This document shows, in pieces, positions 32,473 through 43,100 of a stretch of 64,000 nucleotides of DNA. The notes under the pieces were generated by a model. The model had not been told where the DNA came from. It saw only the letters and a list, made by a program, of their open reading frames with translations, and did not search any database. The stretch is from Cladocopium goreaui (lineage: Eukaryota > Sar > Dinophyceae > Suessiales > Symbiodiniaceae), in assembly GCA_947184155.2 (NCBI GenBank), contig CAMXCT020001510.1:84301-148300 (forward strand). Direction: 5' to 3'. Each line of letters opens with the position of its first letter. The stretch's first letter is position 1. Position numbers and translations under genes: made by a program.

Positions 32473-35400
32473 GTTTCCTGTCATGGCGATGTGGAGCATG
32501 GCCGTAAAGATGCGGACGGAGGCTGGGAGAATGCTGCCAGTGGCTTTCACCACGCCGGACAACTGGCAGGAAACATCAGGAAACCATGGCTGGAAAGGTG
32601 CAGCTGGGTGCAGCTGGGTGCAGCTTTCCGGGCTTTGTGGATAAAGGAAAAAAATGGAAAAAAGATGAAAAATCCTGGAAAGCATCCTTTTTCACAGGAA
32701 ATATAGAGGTGTCCGGTTCCAATTTTTGGCTTATCATCCAAGTCCGGGAAGGCCTTTGTAGGAAACTCGGTGAACTGCACTAATTATACATTTGGAGGCA
32801 ACTCTCATCAACTTTCCAGTGTTCAACGGCAGTTGGGTTTTCCCAAGAAAACTATGCGCCAAAATTATGGAAAGGCATGGAGGGGCGCCAAATCTCATGG
32901 TTCAAGTTCAATAGGAACAGCAAGCAAACATCTTGGCTGGTTCGGCATCCAATGTTGACCTGTACCTTTATCCAAATGAGTCTAGGTCAACATCGAACAC
33001 ATGGACCACAGATTTTGGATGATTTAGGAATATTTCAGAATCATCCAATGTGTATTTTTGGGAGACCAAAATGAATCTTGACCTCCAAATCTTCCCCATC
33101 TTCCCACCTTGGCAATGTACTGCACATTCTCCAAACTTCCAAAGCCAGCTCCGGCAGCCATACCGCACAAGACGACCACTGCTGGGGAAGCAGCAAACTT
33201 CCTCAACGCGAGGGATCGAGGTCTGGCGAAACAACATGCTTCGATTCCGAAACTTGGAACATCTTGGAAACAAGAAAACAAATTCCACATTCTTCACAAT
33301 CTTGAATGTTGAATCTCATGCCTTCAACTGCATTCAAGAACCGATAAAAATATACAGGATACTTTCATAGACTTTCCCACTTCACTTCTTGAGATCCCTG
33401 GGCTCTGCATTAATCTCGTGCAAGGAACAGAAACCAACCACAGCACGGCATGCCTCAGCAACGATCTCTGTGCGGTCAACTGTTCAGGGCGAATCTTCTC
33501 GGTTCCAACTGTTTGATCGGTTCTCGGTTCCCCATGGGGTTCCCCCAAATCCAATGGTTTTATCATCTCCACCAGAAACGACATTTCCAGTGTCCCAGTG
33601 TCCAATGGTGTTCCGGAAGCCAAGTTTCAGGAGATGGTCGACATCCGGGGAAATCGTGTTAAAGCTTTGGATTTCATCGCCTCCTGCGGTGTGGCTTGGG
33701 CCCCTGGGCCCCGTTGGGCTGGGGGGGTGCCATTGATCCACTGCCACTTCCACTTTCCCAAAAAAAGACATGCTCCTGTGGTTTTCAGGTCCAAATGCTG
33801 GAGAATGTTTGAATCCAATGATTGACATTGACTATGTTTCTCCATTCGTAACCGAAAACAAGTCCTACAATGTCTCGAAAGCTCTTGGAACAGGGAAATG
33901 GCCTCCAAACTGGTGACCAACCGCAGCAGCACCATAAATTTGAAGGATTCTTCCACGATACCTCTGGCGACAAATTTGCGACATCTCTGCTTGAGATTTG
34001 GATCCAAGTCTTGAAGGCCTTGACATGCCTTGACTATGGTGTTTTTTTGGAGTCACAGCACTTTCTTTGAATTTCAAGCAAGTCACCTGGTGTGAGCACC
34101 CACTCCAGATTTGCTTTGGCAACGCAGCCGCCACTGGGTGCTTCCATAGGCCACTTTGGGCCTCATGGAGTTTCGCGGAACAAACATGGGATCAACGAGA
34201 AAATCCTGCTTTGTAGCGGTCATATGTCTTAGCATTTTTCAATGGGCCAGGACGGTGCTGCCTGGGGAAGTGCTTTTTGACTGCGCAGGGCCAGTGTTTG
34301 AATTTTGGGATGTCAGCGGAATGCCGAATGGCTGACGAGACTTGTTTCCAAAACACAAAACTCTAAAACCTAAAACCCTAAACCTAAATGTAAATATAAT
34401 ATGTCATGAAACCCGAAGTAGGCCTTGAAAGAATTTGTTTTTTACGACCATGGTAAAAATAAGCCTAAAAGCCCTAAATGAAACCCTGGATAAACCCTAA
34501 ACAAACCTTAAACAAACCCCAAACAAACCCTAAAGAGTTGGTGACATGATAAACCTCTGGGCGGCACCCCCGGCCTGGGGGTATAATTATATGTATAGAG
34601 GTAAATAGTTCACACGGTGATGCCAAATTTATCCAAATTTAGGGTTGTGTTTAGACAATGTCACGGACCCATCCCACCTACTGGCATGGTGGCATTGCAA
34701 TCTGGATCTGCCGCCGTCCAAATCAACAGCAGGAGCGTGTTGAAAATGCCTCAAACATTTCAGCAATGGTCAGCAGTTCGACATAAACCAAAAAATGACG
34801 GCTGTCACATCCTGGATGGGCAATCAAGCAGAAAGTGGAACGTCCACAATTTTGTGTCTGTCTTCCAAAAACTCACGGTCAATTCATGTCAATTCACAAC
34901 AAATACTGTATGTGTCACTTCAGGTTATCTGCAAAACGCCCCAGTCAACTCCCACCTGCACACTCGGCAGAGAATATGGCGCCAGCCCAGAACATGCTCA
35001 TGATCAACCCGGCCTTTCAGGTCCAGTGTGTACAATGGGGGTACCCCCAAATCATCCATTTAAATAGGATTGTCCATTATAAACCATCCATTTTGGAAAC
35101 CCCCATTTTAGGAAACCTCCATGTGGCTTTAATAATAAGGAAAAAAATGGGAAACATGCATGAAACCATGGATTCATCACAGGGGGTTCAGGTGAATTCC
35201 CTCAAGACAATTCTAGGGCAACCCCTTGAAAGTAGCACATGGAAATTGAGACGCTGGATGGGCGAGGGAACATCGTCAAACATCTGGATGAATATTCCAG
35301 CCGAAGTCAGCCGAAGTAAGGTCATCTTGGGATATCTTGGGATGGTTTTCAGTGGTTCTCAATGCCAAAGGGTCACATTCCGATGGATGTCGCAATATCG

Positions 35401-37430
35401 CCGCATTTGCCCAGGCGCCTTGACCGGTTCCTTGCTGAAACGGTTCACCAAATACCTAGGGGCACATCACGTAAGATACAAAGTCATAGGCGGCAACAAT
35501 ATCACAAAATGATGATATAATACAACAAGTGGATCATCATATCTATACAATCATACTTGTACGAGATATGATATATATATATAATATATATATATATATA
35601 TTATGTAATACATTTATATACATTAATTATAGATACAGTAAAGTTTATGTAGTATTCCGTATTCCCATATATTACCAGTATTACCGTGGCAATGCAGCTT
35701 CTGCTGTCCATCCAACGTGTTTCATTTGGAGAATCCCCCTGATTGAGGCAACACACCACGAAGGCACCAGGACTACCTCGGCGGGTCCAATTACCCTCTG
35801 GTTATTTAACATAGCCATGGTATAGATGGCCCATTTATAGATGGTTTACCTATTAAAAATGGGTGGATCTTTCCATGGCTATGTTAAATAACCAGATGGT
35901 ATTTGTTTCTGGTACTTAAACAACTTCTTGAAGTACCACTCACTGCCACCAGACATGTTTCTACAATAGTTTCGCACCTGGACAATGCGTTGATCGAGTG
36001 ACAGCTGCGGGTTTGGGGAAAACTGAGCGCCCACACAATTGCACCGAAGGATTCGATAATAAAAAGTGCCTCCTTGGTACTGGCCACTGGGGCATGGATT
36101 AAATGTTTGGCACTTTTTAGGTCTTTTCTTGTAGTTGCGATGCGAAGACCAGAACATAGCTGGCGATCAAAAGTGAGAGGTTTGCAGCCTCGCATATGAC
36201 TGCAATGAAATTACCTAATGATTCGTTCATGTAAAATCACTACAATATAAAATGTGTAACCATAGCCCTGCTTGATTTCACAGGGGAACGGAAGAAATTC
36301 AGGAAGGGAACCACATGTCGATCTTCAAGTGGCTTGAAGGGCCCCAACTAAAACAATACATTTTATCCCTGCTCGCTGGAAAGGGCTATTGTTTCCAAAC
36401 AGAATACCCCATCTTTGACCTTTACCCGCCATATACTTTTGGTGTTTCAAAATTTGGTATACCCAAAACATCCCAAAACCATGATGTTTCCCATTCAACA
36501 TTGCACATTTGGATGATTTTGGGTCCCCCATGACTTAGGAAACCTTCATTTGGAGGTTTCCTAAGTCATGGGTGTACCCTGAAATCATCCATGTTTTACT
36601 AGGATTTTCCATTCAAAATCCAGCTATTGGGGTACCCCTATTAGGAAAAAAACAATTTGATGCCAACAGTTGGGTCCCAGCATCTTCGAGCCAGCGCTCT
36701 CCCGGCTGCGCAGTGATGAAGTGCTTCAAGCCGCCTGCCGACCCCAGCTACGCCCAGCTTGGCTCAAGTCATTAGGGGCCCCCAACAATACAATTTTATG
36801 CCGTAAAATGATTGATTTACTTACAGTATATAAATGATGATCATGAGTGTTTTTCCAGTTCTATAACTTCCTAGATGATGATGAATATTATCATATTTTC
36901 GAACATGATTGATAATGTCTTATCTTCCAATGGCCAGGAATGATGGGTACAGTTTTTAGACGGACCCAATTGGCAATCAATCATTTTTAGGTACCCTTTG
37001 GCAGTCGAATGATTTTTTCATGCATCTATGTGTGGATATGATCGGGGGTGATTTTCCATCACCAGGATGAACAAAGCTCGAAATCGACCTGAATCTGATC
37101 CATCAGAACCTTCTTGCCCTCCGTTAATTGGAACAATAAGCACAATGTGTTAAATCCCAAGTCATCATATTGATTGTTAAATCCAATGGCTAGCATCTTT
37201 GATGTTTGAATCTTGATAATCTTGTTTAGTTGTGGTTGAATCTTATCATTATTTATCATTTATGGTTGATTAAATACAATTTGAATAGGTTAATCCTAAG
37301 TCTTTGATGGTGAACCACCATTTTGTGGCTGGTAAAATGCCCAACCTCCACTGCACCCACCAGCATACCTGCCACGAGGAGAAGAATGGTCCAGAAGGTG
37401 CAGGCAGTTGTGCCAAGCCTTAGCAAACTA
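32473..37430 (-). CDS. PrsW-family intramembrane protease (multi-exon model)
   Basis: Exons in order: 37430-37369, 36159-36045, 35455-35377, 35013-34956, 34749-34678, 34018-33922, 33718-33573, 33479-33386, 33222-33108, 32562 to about 32473. All nine junctions agree in phase. Domain signs in order: a membrane helix (TFWTILLLVAAMFW) followed by a basic stretch; RYLVNRFSKEPVKA, the N-terminal EP box of PrsW proteins; helices GLIMSMFWAGAIFSA and FNTLLLLIWTAA; the first active-site motif EExxK in RGIVEESFKFMVLL; a loop; GAGFGSLENVQYI (GxGFxxxEN, second motif); and VRIFTAMLHIAMTG (Arg...His, third motif) with the usual spacing. In bacteria PrsW cleaves the anti-sigma factor RsiW within the membrane; the eukaryotic substrate is unknown. 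5' and 3' ends are open: likely further exons at 38827-38885 (upstream) and 31.2-31.8 kb (downstream). One intron holds palindromic element copy C. Confidence 0.75.
34362..34532. repeat. Telomere-like interstitial repeats (CCCTAAA-type)
   Basis: CTAAAACCTAAAACCCTAAA (34365-34385) and AAACCCTAAACAAACC-type words to 34532. Degenerate relatives of the plant-type telomere unit CCCTAAA, within an intron of the PrsW-like gene. Confidence 0.6.
35036..35125. repeat. GGTACC-core dispersed repeat
   Basis: GGGGGTACCCCCAAATCATC ... TAAACCATCCATTTTGG ... TAGGAAACCTCCATG, in an intron of the PrsW-like gene. Confidence 0.75.
35567..35612. repeat. TA microsatellite
   Basis: (TA)n within an intron. Confidence 0.85.
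35792..35901. mobile_element. 104-bp palindromic element family, copy C (110 bp)
   Basis: TACCCTCTGGTTATTTAACA at the left, its inverted copy at the right (TGTTAAATAACCAGATGGTA), and the family core GCCCATTTATAGATGG. It lies inside the intron between PrsW exons 36159-36045 and 35455-35377. Confidence 0.85.
36509..36598. mobile_element. Long hairpin within the GGTACC-core repeat
   Basis: CATGACTTAGGAAACC and its exact inverted copy GGTTTCCTAAGTCATG flank a 10-bp loop. The stem extends outwards imperfectly to GGATGATTT / AAATCATCC. Confidence 0.85.
36680..36775 (+). CDS. Candidate terminal exon, opposite strand within a PrsW intron
   Basis: Plus frame SQRSPGCAVMKCFKPPADPS, YAQLGSSH then TAG, with nearly all codons ending in G/C. 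A minus frame (GVAGVGRRLEALHHCAAGRA) is also open. The strand is uncertain. Confidence 0.4.
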   Translation, partial: ASSSQRSPGCAVMKCFKPPADPSYAQLGSSH

Positions 37431-37559
37431 CTAGGACTGGGAGTTATGAGGATGATCAAAAATGAGCTTTCAGATGGTTTCACATGGTGAAACGATGTGA
37501 AACGTTTCACCATGAACGATTCATAAGACCCCACATCTTTTTTGGCAGGATTCACCTAT

Positions 37560-38820
37560 CAAGAATCGAGGTTTGACTAGCTTGGTGTTTGTGGTGTTTG
37601 ATGGAAGATTCAAATGATTCAACCCATAGGTGCTGCTTTTTAAAGCTGCTAAAGGAGATGACCTCCCTTACCATCCTTACCGAACTATTTGGGATCAGCA
37701 TACCAAGGTTTTGAGCAAATTCATAAGGTCAGCTGGAGTTGGAACTGTCTGAAGATGTGTCTGAAGATGTGTCTGAAGTGCAGGCGAAACTGCGCTTTGA
37801 TTGCAAATCCCGAATAGGATCAATCAAATTTGAATGGAATGGCTTGAACATTTCAACACTGCTCTTTTTCCCTAGAATTGAAGCAAACATTTGCTAAACT
37901 TTTGGGGTTTGAACACGAGCCAGTTTCCTATAAATGTCACTTCACATTAAACATGCTACTCTTCAGTCATCCTTTTTCATAGGTTTAAAGTCAAATTTCT
38001 CCATCATTTTTCATAGTTAAACTGGTTAAAGTCCAATTTCTCCATCATTTTGCATCATTTTTCATAGTTAAGCCCATGTTTTTCACCATGTTAAACCCAT
38101 CTTTTCACCTCACTTCACCGAGCTGCAGGTGGCGCAGCTCCGTGCGGCTCAAGAGTTGTGGTGGTGAGGCGGGCGCACAGAGAAAGTGAAGGCAATTCAC
38201 GCAGCAGAAGAAGCAACCTTCAATGGATTGATTTGAGGGAAAATCTACAGGAAACCATGGTTTTTACCATCAAATATAGGGCTTTCCTGTAAATTTTCCC
38301 ATCATCCAATTCTATGAAACCTGTCGATTTCGTGATTTCGTGGTGATTCTATGATGATTTCATGGTGACAATTGTGATTTTCCATGGCAATTCAATGACC
38401 ATTTTGTGAGTTAATGGCAATTGTGACTGCGCTTGACCGGTGATTGCATTGTGATTTAATATGATTTTATGATTTTCCATCACAATTCAATCATTTTTTG
38501 AAGATCTCATTTGATATGGGAGATTTAATGATATATTTATGTGTATATATATATATAGAACCAAATAGATGGCGCTTGACCGAAGTTGACCAACATAATA
38601 TGAAGATGGGTCCCGTTTGCTGGCTATTTTGGGGTTCAGGAAGTCACTTAAATGGACCTGTCTGAAATTGGGGTAAGCCCCCAATTTATTCAATTTATGT
38701 CCATGTTGATTCTTGGAAAATGCTCATTTAATCTATTTCCAATGTAACATTTTGGACAATTATCAGAATTGGATTTACATGGGTTTATAATCCATGAGAG
38801 CATTTGTCATTTCGAAGTAA
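37560..38820. other. Mostly non-coding
   Basis: AT-rich with TTCATAGTTAAAC and GTGATTTCATGG-like repeats. One short Gln/Ala helix-like frame near 38130-38200 (plus) is not supported well enough to call. Confidence 0.4.
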
Positions 38821-38826
38821 ACTCAC

Positions 38827-38885
38827 CAAACGCGAGGCCTGCGAAGAGAAGAGCTAAAAACCCCACCACCACCAGGAGCACAGTC
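38827..38885 (-). CDS. Membrane-helix exon, possibly 5' part of the PrsW-like gene
   Basis: A donor G then GTGAGT closes a frame encoding TVLLVVVGFLALLFAGLAF, a clear transmembrane helix. Its end phase (1) does not match the exon at 37430 directly, so an unseen exon would have to lie between them. Confidence 0.55.
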
Positions 38886-39094
38886 CTCGTGAAGTCATTC
38901 GGCCATAAGGAGACGCATCAAATAATGCTTCCTGGTAATGGATGTTTATTCATGATGATTTGCTTGGACTATCGTGGACTACAGTGGCTTGATTCTAAAT
39001 ATATGACTTATTCACATAATGAAGACTTATGGCAAAATATGTCATGTAATGCTGAGACTTTTGGGCGTGTTATGGTGTGTTGGTGATCCACCTC

Positions 39095-39200
39095 TTTGTC
39101 CTGCTGCTGCTGCTGCTGTTGCTGCTGCTGCCGATGACGAGGAGGGGAATAACGATGATGAGGATGAAGATAACGGTGACGATGACGACGACAGCAACAA
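39095..39200. repeat. Trinucleotide-rich tract (CTG)n / (GAN)n
   Basis: (CTG)6-type run followed by GATGACGAGGAGG-like triplets. Open in several frames; not called as a gene. Confidence 0.8.
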
Positions 39201-39436
39201 GGAGCAGAAAAATGGCATGTTAGCTACAACATGATACAACGTCTCGTTGATGAAACCATCTTGGCAACGACGCCGCTTGCATCAATGTCATGTTGGCCGT
39301 GCCCAATGATAAGGTATGTCATGTCGCAAGATTGTCACGATAACGACTAGTTTGACGCCTAAAATGCCAGAACATCCGTCGGCGCCTCAAAAGGTACATT
39401 CAGTCCATGCACAATGACCATCAAACAAGATCAAAC

Positions 39437-39530
39437 AAGTCGCTCTGGCTGCTTTAGCATGTTGGCATCTCCGGCGATGTAGAGGCACCCAAAGCCTCGA
39501 AGCAAAGGCACTTCCCAATCAATGTTGCAG
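39437..39530 (-). CDS. Internal exon, phase-linked to 39673 and 39968
   Basis: 31 codons plus one base: CNIDWEVPLLRGFGCLYIAG, DANMLKQPERL. Acceptor AATCACAAG, donor CTT then GTTTGA. The first base completes the split codon of the exon at 39673-39749. Confidence 0.6.
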
Positions 39531-39672
39531 CTTGTGATTAATCGAGATTCCCTTCGTCTTGCACATTGGAACGTGTTCAAGGTTTGTAAACAACACATTC
39601 GAACGCATTAAAGTACAACAACTTGAGCGGTGGCGAAAACCCTGATTGAATTGAATTGTCTTCTACTCTTAC

Positions 39673-39749
39673 ATGTCTTCCGCGTGGTCTTCCGCGGTCT
39701 TCTCCGCTGCTTCTGCGACCACAGTTTTAGCTTCCGTGGATGATTGGTA
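39673..39749 (-). CDS. Internal exon, Ala/Glu-rich
   Basis: Acceptor ATCTTACTAG, donor AT then GTAAGA. Encodes YQSSTEAKTVVAEAAEKTAE, DHAED. Phase 0 from the exon at 39968-40013 and phase 2 into 39437-39530. Confidence 0.6.
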
Positions 39750-39967
39750 CTAGTAAGATCCGGGGCCAAAACGGGGCCAAAACACTGCGTCCCCAGCGAA
39801 ACAGTCTTGGAATCTTTTTTATTCTTGTTTGGTCCATAAGTGCTTGTTGGTCCAGCGTTCCACGGCGGGTCCAAGCCCCCATGACAGCTGACTTCGCGTT
39901 TCGCGTGGCATTTTTTACACCAATGGCATCAACCTCAATCGTATGATCGGTTACTCATTAAATTCGC

Positions 39968-40013
39968 CTTCCGCGGCCCTTCCGCGATTGAATGATCAGC
40001 TTCTGTTTCCGCA
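39968..40013 (-). CDS. Short acidic exon with GC donor
   Basis: Acceptor ACCCTCTAG; encodes AETEADHSIAEGPRK and ends CGGAAG then GCGAAT, a GC-AG intron. It is similar in style to the next exon (TEAKTVVAEAAEK), as if exon-duplicated. It lies only about 130 bp from the edge of the satellite block. Confidence 0.5.
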
Positions 40014-40144
40014 CTAGAGGGTTTTGACGCTGCTCACTTGGCATCGGACACTTGCATTGAGTTTGGGAAGTCACTACATCCTGTCAACCAGACTCTTGAT
40101 GAAAGGGAATCAGAAAAAAAAACACCGGCATAGACCCCAGATAG

Positions 40145-43100
40145 AAAAGGTTGGAACTGATGGTTCCCAACGTGGGAACCAAAGGTTACCATGGCAAGGA
40201 ACTGCCGGTTCCCAGACCTTGAAACTTACGGTTCCCAACCTGGGAACCAGAGGTTACCATTGCAAGGAATTGCCGGTTCCCAGAAGTTAGAATTTATATT
40301 TTCGAAACTAAACAACTATCATTGTAAGGAACTGCGGATTCCCAAAGTTTGAAACTCATGGTTCCAAGCCTGAAAAAGCATCTGTTACCAGTGGAAGGAT
40401 CTGTTGATTCCAAAAAGTTAGAACTCATGGTTCTTAATGTTGTTTTGCTTTGTTTACCGAGCCGGTAACAGAACCTTTTGTTTTGCTTAATGGACCGGTA
40501 GCGGAATGTTTGCGTTCGGCTGCTGGGCCGGCATAAAAATGTTTTTGTGCACGAAAAAGGTGCATGTTAAAATGATATGAAAACAGTTTCTTTACAACTT
40601 TATGGTTTTGCTTAATGGACCGGTAAAGAACGCTTTGTTTTGCTTAATGGCCCGGTACCGGAATGTTTGCGTTTGGTTCATGGCAAGGAACTGCCGGTTC
40701 CCAAAGGTTGGAACTCACTGTTGCCAACGTGAGAACCACAGGTTACTATTGCAAGGAACTGCCGGTTCCCAGAGGTTGGAGCTCATGGTTCCCAACCTGG
40801 GAACCAGAGGTTACCATTGCAAGCAACTGCCGGTTCCCAGAGGTTGGAACTCATGCTTCCCAACGTGGAAACCATAGGTTACCATTGCAAAGAACTTCCA
40901 ATTCCTAAAGGTTGGAACTGATGGTTCCCAACGTGGGAACCAAAGGTTACCATGGCAAGGAACTGCCGGTTCCCAGGCCTTGAGACTTACGGTTCCCAAC
41001 CTGGGAACCAGAGGTTACTATTGCAAGGAATTGCCGGTTCCCAGAAGTTAGAATTTATGTGTTCGAAGCTAAGCGGCTATCATTGTAAGGAACTGAGGGT
41101 TCCCAAAGCTTGAAACTCATGGTTCCAAGCCTGAAAAAGTAACGTTACCAGTGGAAGGATCTGTTGATTGCAAAAAGTTAGACCTCATGGTTCTTAATGT
41201 TGTTTTGCTTTGTTTATTTACTGAGCCGGTAACAGAACCTTTTGTTTTGCTTAATGGACCGGTAGCGGAATGTTTGTGTTTGGCTGTTGGGCCGGCATAA
41301 AAATGTTTTTGCACGAAAAAGGTGCATGTCAAAATGATATGAAAACAGTTTCTTTACAATTTTGTGGTTTTGCTTAATGGACCGGTACAGAACATGTTGT
41401 TTTGCTCAATGGACCGGTACCGGAATGTTTGCGTTTGGTTCATGGCAAGGAACTGCCGGTTCCCAAAGGTTGGAACTCACGGTTGCCAACGTGGGAACCA
41501 TAGGTTACCATTGCAAGGAACTGCCGGTTCCCAGAGGTTGGAACTCCTGGTTCCCAACCTGGGAACCAGAGTTTACCATTGCAAGCAACTGCCGGTTACC
41601 AGAGGTTGGAACTCATGCTTCCCAACGTGGGAACCATAGGTTACCATTGCAATTCCTAAAGGTTGGAACTGATGGTTCCCAACGTGGGAACCAAAGGTTA
41701 CCATGGCAAGGAACTGCCGGTTCCCAGGCCTTGAGACTTACGGTTCCCAACCTGGGAACCAGAGGTTACTATTGCAAGGAATTGCCGGTTCCCAGAAGTT
41801 AGAATTTATGTGTTCGAAGCTAAGCGGCTATCATTGTAAGGAACTGAGGGTTCCCAAAGCTTGAAACTCATGGTTCCAAGCCTGAAAAAGTAACGTTACC
41901 AGTGGAAGGATCTGTTGATTGCAAAAAGTTAAAACTCATGGTTCTTAATGTTGTTTTGTTTTGTTTACTGAGCCGGTAACAGAACCTTTTGTTTTGCTTA
42001 ATGGACCGGTAGCGGAATGTTTGCGTTTGGCTGTTGGGCCGGCATAAAAATGTTTTTGCACGAAAAAGGTGCATGTCAAAATGATATGAAAGCAGTTTCT
42101 TTACAACTTTATGGTTTTGCTTAATGGACCGGTACAGAACGCTTTGTTTTGCTTAATGGACCGGTACCCGGTACCGGAATGTTTGCGTTTGGTTCATGGC
42201 AAGGAACTGCCGGTTCCCAAAGGTTGAAACTCACGGTCGCCAACGTGGGAACCACAGGTTACCATTGCAAGGAACTGCCAGTTCCCAGAGGTTGGAAACT
42301 CCTGGTTTCCAACCTGGGAACCATGGGTTACCATTGCAAGCAACTGCCGGTTCCCAGAGGTTGGAACTCATGCTTCCCAACCTGGGAACCATAAGTTACC
42401 ATTGCAAAGAACTTCCGGTTCCGAAAGGTTGGAACTGACGGTTCCCAACGTGGGAACCGAAGGTTACCATGGCAAGGAACTGCCGGTTCCCAGACCTTGA
42501 AACTTACGGTTCCCAACCTGGGAACCAGAGGTTACCGGTTACCATTGCAAGGAATTGCCGGTTCCCAGAAGTTAGAATTTATGTTTTCGAAGCTAAGCAA
42601 CTATCATTGTAAGGAATTGCCGGTTGCGAAAGCTTGAAACTCGTCGTTCCAAACCTGAAAAAGTAACGTTACCGTGGAAGGATCTGCTGATTCCAAAAAG
42701 TTAGAACTCATGGTTCTTAAAGTTGTTTTGTTTTGTTTACTGAGCCGGTAACAGAACCTTTTTGTTTTGCTTAATGGACCGGTAGCGGAATGTTTGCGTT
42801 GGGCTGCCGGGCGAGAAAAAAAGTTTTTGCACGAAGAAGGTGCATGTCAAAATGATATGAAAACAGTTTTTTCTTTGCACCTTTATGGTTTTGCGTAATG
42901 GACTGGTACAGAACGCTTTGTTTTGCTTAATGGACCGGTACCGGAATGTTTGCGTTTGGTTCATGGCAAGGAACTGCCGGTTCCCAAAGGTTGGAACTCA
43001 CGGTTGCCAACGTGGGAACCACAGGTTACCATTGCAAGGAACTGCCGGTTCCCACAGGTTGGAACTCACGGTTCCCAACCTGGGAACCAGAGGTTACCAT

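Noticed and set aside
36762-36772. Second TTGGCTCAAG spliced-leader match
   Set aside because: Falls in a candidate coding frame (AQLGSSH) and lacks the upstream part of the leader.
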